Notes: generated from the letters alone by a model not told the origin. A stretch of DNA of 60,659 nt from Sellimonas sp963559135 (GCA_963559135.1 CAUWJP010000017.1:1-60659); one strand, 5' to 3'. Shown: positions 7,166 through 16,724, counted from the first letter of the stretch. Made by a program: numbers and translations.

Positions 7166-9283
7166 TTAAGCTTTTTTATTGGATAATACCTTTTCCTGTA
7201 CGTTCTTCGGTACCTGTTCATACTTCTCGAAGAACATAGAGTAGTTACCACGTCCCTGTGTTCTGGAACGAAGGTCTGTGGAGTATCCGAACATTTCAGA
7301 AAGCGGTACGTATGCACGTACGATCTTTCCACCGCCAAGATCATCCATTCCTTCGATTCGTCCACGACGGGAGTTGATGTCACCGATAACATCTCCCATA
7401 TACTCTTCAGGCATTGTTACTTCTACCTTCATGATAGGCTCAAGAAGTACCGGAGCTGCCTTAGCCATAGCATCTTTGAATGCCAGGGATCCGGCAATAT
7501 GGAATGCCATTTCAGAAGAGTCGACTTCATGGTAGGATCCATCATATACATTTGCGTGGATACCAACAACCGGGAATCCTCCAAGGATACCGGATTTCAT
7601 AGCTTCTTCGATACCTTCGCCTACTGCCGGGATATATTCCTTCGGAATAGCACCACCGACAACAGTGGATTCGAATTTGTATGTCTCTTCTCCGTTGACA
7701 TCCATTGGCTCAAATTTAACTTTACAGTGTCCGTACTGTCCACGTCCACCAGACTGTTTTGCGTATTTGCTGTCCACATCAACTGCTTTTGTGAAGGATT
7801 CTTTGTAAGCAACCTGTGGAGCACCTACATTTGCTTCTACCTTGAATTCACGAAGAAGTCTGTCTACGATGATTTCAAGATGGAGCTCACCCATTCCGGC
7901 GATGATTGTCTGACCTGTTTCCTGATCAGTATGAGCACGGAATGTCGGGTCTTCTTCTGCAAGTTTTGCAAGAGATTCACCAAGTTTGCCCTGGGAAGCT
8001 TTTGTCTTCGGTTCGATAGCAAGCTCGATAACCGGTTCCGGGAATTCCATGGATTCAAGGATTACCGGGTGCTGCTCGTCACAGATTGTATCACCTGTTG
8101 TGGAGAATTTGAATCCGATTGCTGCAGCGATATCTCCGGAGTAAACTTTATCAAGCTCAGCTCTCTTGTTGGCATGCATCTGAAGGATACGTCCAACACG
8201 TTCTTTTTTGCCCTTTGTAGCATTCAGTACGTAAGAACCGGAGTTCATTACACCTGAGTACACACGGAAGTAAGCAAGCTTACCTACGAACGGGTCTGTC
8301 ATGATTTTGAATACAAGAGCGGAGAATGGTTCTTCATCAGAAGAATGTCTCTCTACTTCATTTCCGTCTTCATCAACACCCTTGATAGCCGGGATGTCTG
8401 TCGGAGCCGGCATATATTCAAGAACTGCATCCAGAAGTTTCTGAACACCTTTGTTTCTGTAAGCAGATCCGCAGCATACCGGAACAGCTGTACATTCACA
8501 TGTTGCTTTTCTCAGTACTCTCTTCAGATCTTCGATGGATGGCTCTTCGCCTTCCAGATATTCCATCATCAGGTCGTCGTCAAGTTCACAGATCTTTTCA
8601 ACGAGCTCTGTATGATACAATTCAGCATCATCTTTCATTTCTTCCGGAATGTCGCATACAGTGATGTCATCACCTTTTTCATCATTATAGATGTATGCCT
8701 GCATTTCCATCAGGTCGATGATACCTTTGAATTCGTCTTCTTTTCCGATTGGAAGCTGAAGACAGATTGCGTTTTTACCTAATCTTGTTTTGATCTGTTC
8801 AACTGCATTGTAGAAATCTGCACCCAGAATGTCCATCTTGTTGATGAAAGCCATACGTGGTACGTTGTATGTGTCAGCCTGACGCCATACGTTTTCTGAC
8901 TGAGGTTCTACACCACCTTTTGCACAGAACACACCTACAGCACCGTCAAGTACACGCAGGGAACGTTCAACTTCTACTGTGAAGTCAACGTGTCCCGGGG
9001 TATCGATGATGTTGATACGATGTTCAAGAGCGCCTGCTTTCGGCTTCGTCTTTTCTTCCAGTGTCCAGTGACATGTTGTAGCAGCTGAAGTGATCGTGAT
9101 ACCTCTTTCCTGTTCCTGCTCCATCCAGTCCATGGTTGCAGTACCTTCATGTGTATCACCGATCTTGTAGTTTACACCGGTATAGTAGAGAATACGCTCT
9201 GTCAGCGTAGTCTTACCAGCATCGATGTGAGCCATGATACCGATGTTTCTTGTTCTCTCTAATGGATATTCTCTTCCAGCCAA
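7166..9283 (-). CDS. fusA: Elongation factor G
   Basis: EF-G, the GTPase that moves tRNAs and mRNA after peptide-bond formation. The 705-residue length is normal. Visible motifs are AHIDAGKTT (P-loop, residues 18-26), DTPGHVDF (switch II) and NKMD, with domain IV ending in the RGRIEGM..LGGGKIVRA region. The start is TTG at 9283: AGGAGG is nine bases upstream and the protein then begins MAGREYPLERTRNIGIMAHID as in other family members; no ATG is nearby. It lies 72 bases after rpsG and 109 bases before tuf. Confidence 0.97.
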   Translation of the reverse strand: MAGREYPLERTRNIGIMAHIDAGKTTLTERILYYTGVNYKIGDTHEGTATMDWMEQEQERGITITSAATTCHWTLEEKTKPKAGALEHRINIIDTPGHVDFTVEVERSLRVLDGAVGVFCAKGGVEPQSENVWRQADTYNVPRMAFINKMDILGADFYNAVEQIKTRLGKNAICLQLPIGKEDEFKGIIDLMEMQAYIYNDEKGDDITVCDIPEEMKDDAELYHTELVEKICELDDDLMMEYLEGEEPSIEDLKRVLRKATCECTAVPVCCGSAYRNKGVQKLLDAVLEYMPAPTDIPAIKGVDEDGNEVERHSSDEEPFSALVFKIMTDPFVGKLAYFRVYSGVMNSGSYVLNATKGKKERVGRILQMHANKRAELDKVYSGDIAAAIGFKFSTTGDTICDEQHPVILESMEFPEPVIELAIEPKTKASQGKLGESLAKLAEEDPTFRAHTDQETGQTIIAGMGELHLEIIVDRLLREFKVEANVGAPQVAYKESFTKAVDVDSKYAKQSGGRGQYGHCKVKFEPMDVNGEETYKFESTVVGGAIPKEYIPAVGEGIEEAMKSGILGGFPVVGIHANVYDGSYHEVDSSEMAFHIAGSLAFKDAMAKAAPVLLEPIMKVEVTMPEEYMGDVIGDINSRRGRIEGMDDLGGGKIVRAYVPLSEMFGYSTDLRSRTQGRGNYSMFFEKYEQVPKNVQEKVLSNKKA

Positions 9284-9355
9284 GACTTTTTCCTCCTAAA
9301 CTAATAAGATCGACTCTTTCCTGTTATACCAGGCAGAACCGCCTCCAGGAAAATC

Positions 9356-9826
9356 CTAGAAACGGTAGTGAGCAAATGCTTTGTTTGCTTCTGCCATCTT
9401 GTGCATATCTTCTTTTCTCTTCACAGATGCTCCTGTGTTGTTTGCAGCATCCAGAATTTCGTTGGCCAATCTTTCTTCCATTGTCTTTTCTCCTCTACTG
9501 CGGGAGAATGTTGTCAGCCAGCGAAGAGCTAACGCCTGTCTTCTGTCAGCACGTACTTCGATCGGTACCTGGTATGTTGCACCTCCGATACGTCTTGCCT
9601 TTACTTCCAGTACAGGCATAATGTTGTTCATTGCCTCTTCGAATACTTCGATAGCCGGTTTGTCAGCTTTTTCAGCAACTCTTTCAAATGCACCATATAC
9701 AATTTTCTGTGCTACACCTTTCTTACCATCTAACATGATGTTATTGATAAGTTTTGTAACAACTTTGTTATTGTATAATGGATCCGCTAATACGTCTCTT
9801 TTCTGAGTATGTCCTTTACGTGGCAC
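9356..9826 (-). CDS. rpsG: 30S ribosomal protein S7
   Basis: S7 nucleates assembly of the head of the 30S subunit by binding the 3' major domain of 16S rRNA. The product is 156 residues, exactly the usual length, when translation starts at the GTG at 9826 (MPRKGHTQKRDV). GGAGGGAAGG sits just upstream. An upstream in-frame ATG (9847) would add seven residues overlapping the ribosome site and is unlikely. Typical motifs are NNIMLDGKK and RRIGGATYQVP. It is the second gene of the str operon; the 5' gap to rpsL contains a strong hairpin. Confidence 0.97.
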   Translation of the reverse strand: MPRKGHTQKRDVLADPLYNNKVVTKLINNIMLDGKKGVAQKIVYGAFERVAEKADKPAIEVFEEAMNNIMPVLEVKARRIGGATYQVPIEVRADRRQALALRWLTTFSRSRGEKTMEERLANEILDAANNTGASVKRKEDMHKMAEANKAFAHYRF

Positions 9827-9859
9827 GGTCCTTCCCTCCTTAATCATAATTGGATTAAA

Positions 9860-9926
9860 TCATCAGTACTCGCTTCACAGTTTGCGTTCGTGCGGCAGGA
9901 CATACTTCTGTATGTCAATCCGCAAC
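9860..9926. repeat. Hairpin element in the rpsL-rpsG gap
   Basis: TGCGG and GACATAC pair with GTATGTC and CCGCA around a TTCT loop (9891-9924). The stem is broken only by a small internal loop. It is preceded by AGTACTCGC and TTTGCG. A partial look-alike (AGTACTC, then TGTATGTCA and GCA) is at 187-212, which suggests a dispersed short repeat rather than an element special to the operon. An S7 autoregulatory role is the alternative. Confidence 0.55.
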
Positions 9927-9982
9927 CTACTAATTTCATAGTCCTGTGATACGATAACGATTTTGTTACTTTAAACTTTTAC

Positions 9983-10405
9983 TTATTTCTTTGCGTCTTT
10001 CGGTCTCTTAGCACCATATTTGGAACGAGCCTGACGTCTCTTTGCAACACCTGCTGTATCAAGTGTTCCACGAACGATATGGTATCTTGTACCTGGCAGG
10101 TCCTTAACACGTCCTCCACGAATCAGAACAACGCTGTGCTCCTGAAGGTTGTGTCCTTCTCCTGGAATGTAGCTTGTTACTTCGATTCCGTTAGACAGAC
10201 GAACTCTGGCGATTTTTCTAAGAGCTGAGTTAGGCTTCTTAGGTGTAGCTGTCTTAACTGCTGTACATACTCCTCTTTTCTGTGGAGCAGATGCATCGAT
10301 AGCTCTTTTTCTCAGGGAGTTGTATCCCTTCTGAAGTGCCGGAGCTGTAGATTTCTTTACAGAAACCTCACGTCCTTTTCTTACTAACTGGTTAAATGTT
10401 GGCAT
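9983..10405 (-). CDS. rpsL: 30S ribosomal protein S12
   Basis: S12 lies at the decoding centre of the 30S subunit and controls accuracy. It is 140 residues with start ATG 10405 (MPTFNQLVRKGR), which follows AGGAGGTGAAAGGG. An upstream in-frame ATG three codons earlier overlaps the ribosome site and is rejected. The PKKPNSALRK and GRVKDLPG loops, where streptomycin resistance changes occur at their lysines, have the unchanged lysines. First gene of rpsL-rpsG-fusA-tuf, with a consensus promoter 90 bases upstream. Confidence 0.98.
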   Translation of the reverse strand: MPTFNQLVRKGREVSVKKSTAPALQKGYNSLRKRAIDASAPQKRGVCTAVKTATPKKPNSALRKIARVRLSNGIEVTSYIPGEGHNLQEHSVVLIRGGRVKDLPGTRYHIVRGTLDTAGVAKRRQARSKYGAKRPKDAKK

Positions 10406-10482
10406 CCCTTTCACCTCCTACGAATAATTAATAGGTTTGCTTAAAAAATTTCTGATTTGCGCACAAAAATATCACGTATTTC

Positions 10483-10525
10483 CACACGCAATCATCATTT
10501 TATTACGTGTGCCCGAAAAAGTCAA
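10483..10525 (-). promoter_or_regulatory. Promoter of the str operon
   Basis: On the minus strand TTGACT (10525-10520), a 17-base spacer and TAAAAT (10502-10497) give a near-consensus sigma-A promoter. An inverted repeat (CACACG...CGTGTG, 10483-10488 and 10506-10511) brackets the -10 box. The -35 box lies 15 bases from the end of the preceding acetyltransferase gene, so the str operon is clearly an independent transcription unit. Confidence 0.85.
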
Positions 10526-10539
10526 GGCTTTTTCTACTA

Positions 10540-11052
10540 TTATTTTATCATCATTCCCATTACATAGAGATCATAGTAAACTCCATCTAAAAGTGTAGAA
10601 TTTTTTCTGCATCCTTCAATCTCGAACCCGAATTTCATATAGAGAGAAACCGCCGGAATGTTATCTGCTCTCGTGTCCAGACTGATTCTTGTTGTCACGC
10701 CGTTTCCCTTACACCATTCGATCAGCATCCTGATCAGTTCACTTCCGATCCCCTGTTTCTGATATTTTTTTGCTACTACGATTCCGAGTTCTCCGTCATG
10801 GCGTGCCTTGATCTTATGGGTGGAATGAATCGTTGCAATTCCTGCAATCTCTTCTCCGTCCATTGCAAGAAGCATACGGTTTGTCCGATTTCCTTCAAGT
10901 GAGCGGATTTCATCCTCTTGTTCAGCTACTGTCATAGGATATTCATCCTTTTCAAAACTCAGGAAGCTTGTCTCTCCTCCTACATAATTATAAAATGCAA
11001 CAATCTTTTCTGCATCCTCTACTTTTGCGTCTCTGTAAATAATTTCACTCAT
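10540..11052 (-). CDS. GNAT-family N-acetyltransferase
   Basis: A 170-residue acetyl-CoA dependent acetyltransferase. The acetyl-CoA loop is readable as Q.QGIGSEL (about residues 101-109), preceded by the GELGIVVAKKY strand; the C-terminal SLYMKFGFEIEG is a standard GNAT signature. AAGGAGG precedes the ATG by eight bases. The substrate cannot be told from the sequence; similarity to RimI/phosphinothricin-type members is general only. It stands between the glycine operon terminator and the str promoter. Confidence 0.85.
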   Translation of the reverse strand: MSEIIYRDAKVEDAEKIVAFYNYVGGETSFLSFEKDEYPMTVAEQEDEIRSLEGNRTNRMLLAMDGEEIAGIATIHSTHKIKARHDGELGIVVAKKYQKQGIGSELIRMLIEWCKGNGVTTRISLDTRADNIPAVSLYMKFGFEIEGCRKNSTLLDGVYYDLYVMGMMIK

Positions 11053-11102
11053 CGCAATTCCCTCCTTTTTCTTCCATCATAAACGATTTTCTCCTTCTGG
11101 CA

Positions 11103-11135
11103 ACTAAAATGGCGGGATGTATTCCTCATCCCGCC
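11103..11135 (-). terminator. Terminator of the glycine-cleavage operon
   Basis: On the minus strand GGCGGGATG and CATCCCGCC form a nine-pair stem with a seven-base loop, followed by ATTTTAG. It lies 15 bases behind the lpdA stop codon. Confidence 0.85.
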
Positions 11136-11150
11136 TGATAAACAGTACTG

Positions 11151-12569
11151 CTATCTTTTTTTCTTCGGAACAACATGGATGGCACCGTCTTCCAGCTCTT
11201 CCAGCGCTTCTCCGATTCCTTCATTATAAGTAGGATGTGCACGCATTCCTTTCAGAAGCTCTGGCACTGTCATGTCATTTGTAATGGCCGTTACCAGTTC
11301 ACCGATCATATCTGTTGCCCTTGCACACATCATCTGAGCTCCAAGAATTTTTTTAGTCTCTTTTTCCGCCACGATTTTAATAAATCCGCGTTCTTCTTTT
11401 GTAATCAAAGATTTGCCGTTAGCGCTCATAATAAACTTTCCGGTTTCCACCTGGAGTCCTTTTTCTTTTGCTTCTTCTTCCGTCATTCCGGCCGATGCGA
11501 TTTCCGGGTCTGTGTAGACACAGCCTGGAACAATACTCATATCCACCGACGACTCCCGGCCTGCCAGATGTTCCGCCACGGCAATGCCCTGCGCACTCGC
11601 CGCATGAGCCAGCTGCGCTCCTCCGATCAGATCACCGATGGCATACACTTGAGGAATGCTTGTCTGAAAATCCGTATCCACAGTGATACGCCCGCGCTCC
11701 ATCTCAGGCACGGTTCCTTCCGAAAAAAGGCCATCCGTATTGGCGCACCTGCCAACCGCACAGAGGACGATATCTCCCCTGGCCTCCTGTTCTTTTTCTT
11801 TTTCGATATACCGGCACCGATATCCATCTCCATCCTGTTCTACCGCCTGTACCGATGCAGACGTATGGATCTCAATTCCTCTTTTTTTCAGAATCATTTT
11901 CAGATTCTGGGAAATCTCTTTATCCATATTCGGAACGATTCTCGGCATCGCTTCCAGAATCGTCACCCGGCTTCCAAGGGCTGCATAGACTGTGGCAAAT
12001 TCCACGCTAATAACACCACCCCCGATAATCACCATGCTCTGCGGCGGCTCCTCCATACAGAACAGTTCATCACTTGTGACGACTCCCGGCAAATCCATTC
12101 CCGGAATCGGAATCTTAAGGGGCTTTGACCCAGATGCCAGAAGCACATTCGTTGCCTTATAGGTCTGTTCTTCATCCTCCCATGCGACGCGGACTTCCCT
12201 TGCCTCTCCACTTACAGGGAGCAAGGTTCCTGTGCCTTTCAGAACCGTCACGCCGTTTGCATTTAAAAGCTGTTCTATTCCCTGAACGAGCTGCTTTGTC
12301 GTCTCTTCTTTATATTCCAGGATTTTCCCATAATCATAGGTGATATCAAAGGCGCAGATTCCAAATTCTTTGCAGTTTTGCATCTCCCGGTAAAGAGAAG
12401 ATGCGTGAATCATGGCCTTTGCCGGAATGCATCCCCGGTTCAGGCAGGTACCACCGATATCCCTGTTCTCAATGACCGCCGTGCGAAGTCCCAGTTTTGC
12501 GGCTTTAATAGCTGCCACATATCCACCCGGTCCTGCGCCGATTACAATCAGATCAAATTGTCCTTCCAT
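11151..12569 (-). CDS. lpdA: Dihydrolipoyl dehydrogenase (L-protein)
   Basis: FAD-dependent enzyme that reoxidises dihydrolipoyl-H-protein with NAD+, here as the L-protein of glycine cleavage. 472 residues. The FAD-binding GAGPGG is at residues 11-16. The redox disulfide is in GGTCLNRGCIP (C42, C47). A second Rossmann motif (GGGVISVEFA) binds NAD. The C-terminal AHPTYNEGIGEAL holds the catalytic His-Glu pair. There is no N-terminal lipoyl domain. Its ATG directly abuts the lplA stop codon, so the two are translationally coupled. Last gene of the seven-gene glycine operon. Confidence 0.95.
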   Translation of the reverse strand: MEGQFDLIVIGAGPGGYVAAIKAAKLGLRTAVIENRDIGGTCLNRGCIPAKAMIHASSLYREMQNCKEFGICAFDITYDYGKILEYKEETTKQLVQGIEQLLNANGVTVLKGTGTLLPVSGEAREVRVAWEDEEQTYKATNVLLASGSKPLKIPIPGMDLPGVVTSDELFCMEEPPQSMVIIGGGVISVEFATVYAALGSRVTILEAMPRIVPNMDKEISQNLKMILKKRGIEIHTSASVQAVEQDGDGYRCRYIEKEKEQEARGDIVLCAVGRCANTDGLFSEGTVPEMERGRITVDTDFQTSIPQVYAIGDLIGGAQLAHAASAQGIAVAEHLAGRESSVDMSIVPGCVYTDPEIASAGMTEEEAKEKGLQVETGKFIMSANGKSLITKEERGFIKIVAEKETKKILGAQMMCARATDMIGELVTAITNDMTVPELLKGMRAHPTYNEGIGEALEELEDGAIHVVPKKKR

Positions 12570-13568
12570 CTACCATTCCTCTTCTTTCATCCATTCTATC
12601 AGATCTTTCATCATCTTCTCTTCTTCTGGATCCTCCGACCAGTACAGGCCCAACTCGATGCAAATGCTTCTGCCGGAAAACCGTACCCCGTTCAGATAGT
12701 TCGGGAGTGCTTCGATGATCCCCGTTTTCAGGGCGTCAGAATAGACTGCTGTCTCCTTGATTTTCCCGTTTTCTACCTGAAGCTGTATGGTCACTTCGCC
12801 CCATGGGAATTTCCGTGATATTTCATGCTGAAACGGGATCCTTCTTCCATAAAGCCAGTCCCAGGATTCAAAGTATCCTGCCCGGCTTTCGATCTCCTTT
12901 TTTTCCTGATCATCAAGCGTCCGTTCCTGTACCGGAAGGCCATACACCTCTCCAAAGGCCTGCCGCAGGGTGTGCTTCAGATCCACAATCGCAAGATCCG
13001 GCAAATACGTTCTCAGATTGGCGACTCTGGAACGTACAGAATCCACTCCTTTGGATTTCAGTTTCTCCCTTGAGACGGTCAGATAACTTCCCAGTTTTTC
13101 CTTGTCCACATCCAGCATGATGGTGCCGTGGTGATAACAGTGGTCTCCATGGCGGTAAAATGCGTTCCCGGAAAATTTCTTCCCGTCAATCAGAAGATCA
13201 TTCCGACCGGATGCTTCAATATGCAGTCCCAGATGTTCCAGTGCCCTGGCAATGACCGAAAGCTGACGTTTGACATTATAGTGTTCTTGGGAAACCAGAA
13301 AGGTAAAATTTAAGTTTCCGAGGTCATGATATACCGCTCCTCCTCCGGAAAGTCTTCTTGCCAGATGGCCTCCGTCTCTATCCAGCTGTTCCGTACGGCA
13401 TTCTTTCCATGCATTCTGGTTTTTCCCTATAACCACGGTCTTTTCATTCTGCCAGAGGTAGAGAATGCACTCCTTCTTTTTACATCCAAAGAGAAGAAAT
13501 TCCTCCAGCGCAAGATTTCTGTACGGATCGGTTCCATGACTTTCTATATATGTAAGTGTTTCCAACAT
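12570..13568 (-). CDS. lplA: Lipoate-protein ligase
   Basis: Attaches lipoate (through lipoyl-AMP) to the lysine of lipoyl domains, here most likely the H-protein encoded four genes upstream. 332 residues: catalytic domain with RRLSGGGAVYHD (about residues 71-82) and the lysine stretch GKKFSGNAFYRH (about 129-140), then the C-terminal accessory domain found in E. coli-type LplA. GAGG is five bases before the ATG. It lies 11 bases behind gcvPB and touches lpdA. No lipoate synthase is seen in this window, which would fit dependence on scavenged lipoate. Confidence 0.93.
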   Translation of the reverse strand: MLETLTYIESHGTDPYRNLALEEFLLFGCKKKECILYLWQNEKTVVIGKNQNAWKECRTEQLDRDGGHLARRLSGGGAVYHDLGNLNFTFLVSQEHYNVKRQLSVIARALEHLGLHIEASGRNDLLIDGKKFSGNAFYRHGDHCYHHGTIMLDVDKEKLGSYLTVSREKLKSKGVDSVRSRVANLRTYLPDLAIVDLKHTLRQAFGEVYGLPVQERTLDDQEKKEIESRAGYFESWDWLYGRRIPFQHEISRKFPWGEVTIQLQVENGKIKETAVYSDALKTGIIEALPNYLNGVRFSGRSICIELGLYWSEDPEEEKMMKDLIEWMKEEEW

Positions 13569-13579
13569 GTCGCCTCACC

Positions 13580-15010
13580 CTATTCTTCAAAATTCCAGCG
13601 CAGCACCGGATGTCTGGCTGCCTCCACTTCATCCAGCCTTGTGACCGGTGTGGTAACCGGAGCCTGATGCAGTTTGTCCGGCTCTTCCAATGCCTGCTTG
13701 TACAGATTGCGTAAGACCTCCAGCGCTTCATCCAATATTTCCCGGGATTCCGTCTCTGTCGGCTCGATCATCAGTGCCTCATCGACAATCAGCGGGAAGT
13801 ACATGGTCGGCGGATGGATGCCGTTGTCAAGCAGTCCTTTGGCAATATCCATCGCGGAGATACCGGTCTTCTTTTTCAATTCGGTGAGACTGATGACAAA
13901 CTCATGCATGCAGCTCTTTCCATATGCCGCCGGGAAGATGTCCTTTAATCCGTGCATCATATAATTGGCATTTAATACTGCGTTTCTGCTTGCTTCTGGG
14001 ATTCCTTCTTTTCCAAGTGTCATCAGATAGGAAAGGGCCCTCACCACTACGAGAAAATTGCCGTAGAAGCTTTTCATTTCCCCGATGCTGTGTTTTGGTT
14101 TCTTCATATAATAATGATCATCTGTTTCCACAAGGACAGACGGAAGGAACTCTGCGAGCAGTTCTTTACATCCTACCGGACCGCTTCCTGGTCCTCCGCC
14201 TCCGTGTGGGGTGGAAAAGGTTTTATGAAGGTTCAGATGGACAACGTCAAATCCCATGTCCCCCGGACGTACTGTCCCCATCACAGCGTTCAGATTCGCC
14301 CCGTCATAGTAGCAGAGTCCGCCGCATCTGTGGATCACTTCCGTAATCTCCAGGATGTGCTTTTCAAAAATTCCAAGGGTATTCGGATTGGTCAGCATGA
14401 TAGCGGCCGTCTCTTCGTCTGCCGCTTCTTTCAGCTTTTCCAGATCCACACAGCCATCCGCGTCTGACGGCACGCTGACAACCTTGTATCCTGCCATCAC
14501 TGCACTGGCCGGGTTGGTTCCGTGGGCGGAATCCGGAACCAGGATCTTCGTTCTCCTGATATCGCCTCTGCTTTCGTGGTAGGCACGGATCAGGAGAAGC
14601 CCCGTAAACTCTCCATGAGCTCCTGCCGCCGGCTGAAATACCATCCTGTCCATGCCGGTAATGGCACAGAGATACTTCTCTGCCTTATCAAGTACTTCCA
14701 GACATCCCTGCACTGTATGTTCCGGCTGAAGCGGGTGAATCTCGGTAAATCCCGGAAGCGCCGCTGCCACCTCATTAATTTTCGGGTTATATTTCATTGT
14801 ACAGGAACCAAGCGGATAAAATCCATCGTTGACTCCGTGGGACTTTCGCGCCAGTTCACTGTAATGCCTGCTCAGATCCCCTTCTGCGATTTCCGGAAGA
14901 TGAAGGGCTTTCTGTCTCTGATCTGCCTGTGGAAGCCTGCTCTCTTCTACATCACACTTAGGAAGCATGCTACATCCACGTCCTGGCCTGCTTTTTTCAA
15001 AAATTAACAT
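13580..15010 (-). CDS. gcvPB: Glycine dehydrogenase (decarboxylating) subunit 2
   Basis: C-terminal half of the P-protein, which carries the PLP cofactor, decarboxylates glycine and transfers the aminomethyl group to lipoyl-H-protein. 476 residues. The PLP lysine lies in LNLHKTFSTPHGGGGPG, with the glycine-rich loop after it. The N-terminus shows GFYPLGSCTMKYNPK as in other subunit 2 proteins. GGAGGTGCAGGG precedes the ATG. The start overlaps the gcvPA stop (ATGTTAA), giving coupled translation and equal amounts of both subunits. Confidence 0.96.
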   Translation of the reverse strand: MLIFEKSRPGRGCSMLPKCDVEESRLPQADQRQKALHLPEIAEGDLSRHYSELARKSHGVNDGFYPLGSCTMKYNPKINEVAAALPGFTEIHPLQPEHTVQGCLEVLDKAEKYLCAITGMDRMVFQPAAGAHGEFTGLLLIRAYHESRGDIRRTKILVPDSAHGTNPASAVMAGYKVVSVPSDADGCVDLEKLKEAADEETAAIMLTNPNTLGIFEKHILEITEVIHRCGGLCYYDGANLNAVMGTVRPGDMGFDVVHLNLHKTFSTPHGGGGPGSGPVGCKELLAEFLPSVLVETDDHYYMKKPKHSIGEMKSFYGNFLVVVRALSYLMTLGKEGIPEASRNAVLNANYMMHGLKDIFPAAYGKSCMHEFVISLTELKKKTGISAMDIAKGLLDNGIHPPTMYFPLIVDEALMIEPTETESREILDEALEVLRNLYKQALEEPDKLHQAPVTTPVTRLDEVEAARHPVLRWNFEE

Positions 15011-16323
15011 CCCTGCACCTCCTTCAGAATCCGGATGACCTCATCCATTTCTTCTTTTGTATTCATCTCCGTACAGCACCAGAGAATCCGGTGCTCATCC
15101 AAAGGATATCCTCCCAGAATGCCGTGTTCCTCCAAGACCTTCAAGGTCTCCCTGGCCGACACTTTGGATTCTGTCACGAATTCATGGAAAAAGTTCCCCT
15201 GATTTTCCGTGCGGTATCCGATTTTCTCCAGCTCTCCTGCCAGATAGTGCGCCTTGGAGATGCACTGCACCGCCGTCTCATTCAGTCCTTCCGGTCCCAT
15301 GCACGCCAGATATATAGTTACCGCCAGCGCACAGAGCGCCTGGTTGGAACAGATATTGCTGGACGCTTTCTCCCGCCGGATATGCTGTTCTCTTGCCTGA
15401 AGCGTCAGCACATAACCAGTCTTTCCGTTTTTATCTTTCGTCTGTCCGACAATTCTACCCGGCAGCTTCCGCATCATCTTGTCCGTGCAGGCCATAAAGC
15501 CGATGTATGGTCCTCCAAAGGCCAACGGAAGTCCCATCGGCTGTCCCTCTCCGACAGCCACATCCGCTCCGTATTCGGCCGGGGTTTTTAAAATGCCAAG
15601 GGAAATCGGATTGACTCCCATCACATATTTTGCCCCGCCTTCATGGGCAATCTGCCCGATCTCCTCTGCGTCCTCCAGATTTCCATAATAATTTGGATGC
15701 TGGATGTAAACGCATGCCGTTTCGGCATCGATTCGTTCTCTGAGAACCTCTTTGTCCGTACGCCCGTCCTTTTCCGGAATCAGCTCCACCTGCATTCCAT
15801 TTCCATGGCAGTAGGTCTGCACTGTCCGAATCACATACGGGGAGGACATCTGCGAAATCAGAACTTTCTGGCGTTTTCGCTCCCGGCACATGGCTATACC
15901 CTCTGCAGCTGCAGAAGCGCCGTCATAGACTGACGCATTGGATACATCCATCCCGGTCAGATCACAGATCATTGTCTGATATTCAAAAATAGACTGTAAA
16001 ATTCCCTGGCTGACCTCCGCCTGATACGGCGTATAGGCAGTCACAAAGTTCTCCTTGGACGTAATGCTTGTGACAGCTGCTGGGATATAGTGCCGGTATG
16101 CTCCGGCTCCCCTGAAGATGGTGTGAAAGATCTGATTCTTTCCGGCTATTTTCTCCATCTCTCTTCTGACAGACAGTTCCGGCATGCCTTCCGGAATCCC
16201 CAGCTTCCCTTTCAGCCTGACTTCCTGCGGGATGTCCGCAAAGAGATCATTGATATCAGAATATCCGGCCGTCTGCAGCATTTCCTGTCTTTCTTTTTCT
16301 GTATTCGGTACATAGCTGCCCAT
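15004..16323 (-). CDS. gcvPA: Glycine dehydrogenase (decarboxylating) subunit 1
   Basis: N-terminal half of the split P-protein found in Firmicutes and many archaea; it forms an alpha2beta2 enzyme with GcvPB. 439 residues, normal for the subunit. Recognised by the start region SYVPNTE.ER.EML, by FRGAGAYRHYIPAAV (about residues 68-82) and by YTPYQAEVSQG. GGTGAG precedes the ATG at 16323. It lies 20 bases behind gcvH. Confidence 0.95.
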   Translation of the reverse strand: MGSYVPNTEKERQEMLQTAGYSDINDLFADIPQEVRLKGKLGIPEGMPELSVRREMEKIAGKNQIFHTIFRGAGAYRHYIPAAVTSITSKENFVTAYTPYQAEVSQGILQSIFEYQTMICDLTGMDVSNASVYDGASAAAEGIAMCRERKRQKVLISQMSSPYVIRTVQTYCHGNGMQVELIPEKDGRTDKEVLRERIDAETACVYIQHPNYYGNLEDAEEIGQIAHEGGAKYVMGVNPISLGILKTPAEYGADVAVGEGQPMGLPLAFGGPYIGFMACTDKMMRKLPGRIVGQTKDKNGKTGYVLTLQAREQHIRREKASSNICSNQALCALAVTIYLACMGPEGLNETAVQCISKAHYLAGELEKIGYRTENQGNFFHEFVTESKVSARETLKVLEEHGILGGYPLDEHRILWCCTEMNTKEEMDEVIRILKEVQGC

Positions 16324-16343
16324 CCGAACTCACCGCCTCTCTG

Positions 16344-16724
16344 TTATTCTTTCTCGCTTTCTACAAACGCCTCATACTCTGCTCCTGAAAGCAGTTCTTC
16401 TTTCTCTGTGACATCTTTCACTTTAATGAACCATGCATCATACGGAGCTTCGTTAATATATTCCGGCTCATCCAGAAGTCTTTCGTTGATTTCACATACC
16501 ACGCCGGATACCGGAGAGTACACGTCGGATACCGCTTTTACGGATTCTACATCGCCAAACGCCTCTCCTACCGTCACCTCATCTCCCTCTTCCGGGAGAT
16601 TGACAAATACCAGATCTCCAAGTTCAGACTGGGCATAATCCGTCAGCCCGATCACTGCAACTCCGTCTTCTTCTTTTATCCACTCATGTGATTTTACATA
16701 TTTTAATTCTTCTCTGATTTCCAT
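16344..16724 (-). CDS. gcvH: Glycine cleavage system H protein
   Basis: Small lipoyl-carrying shuttle protein that moves the aminomethyl group between the P, T and L proteins. 126 residues, the usual size. The lipoylated lysine is K63 in the motif ESVKAVSDVYSP. It starts with the typical KY.KSHEWI region. AAGGAG is eight bases before the ATG. It lies 24 bases behind gcvT and 20 bases before gcvPA. LplA in the same operon is the likely lipoylating enzyme. Confidence 0.97.
   Translation of the reverse strand: MEIREELKYVKSHEWIKEEDGVAVIGLTDYAQSELGDLVFVNLPEEGDEVTVGEAFGDVESVKAVSDVYSPVSGVVCEINERLLDEPEYINEAPYDAWFIKVKDVTEKEELLSGAEYEAFVESEKE

Noticed and set aside
7499..8257. Plus-strand open frame opposite fusA
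   Set aside because: Same antisense effect of biased codons; no ribosome site.
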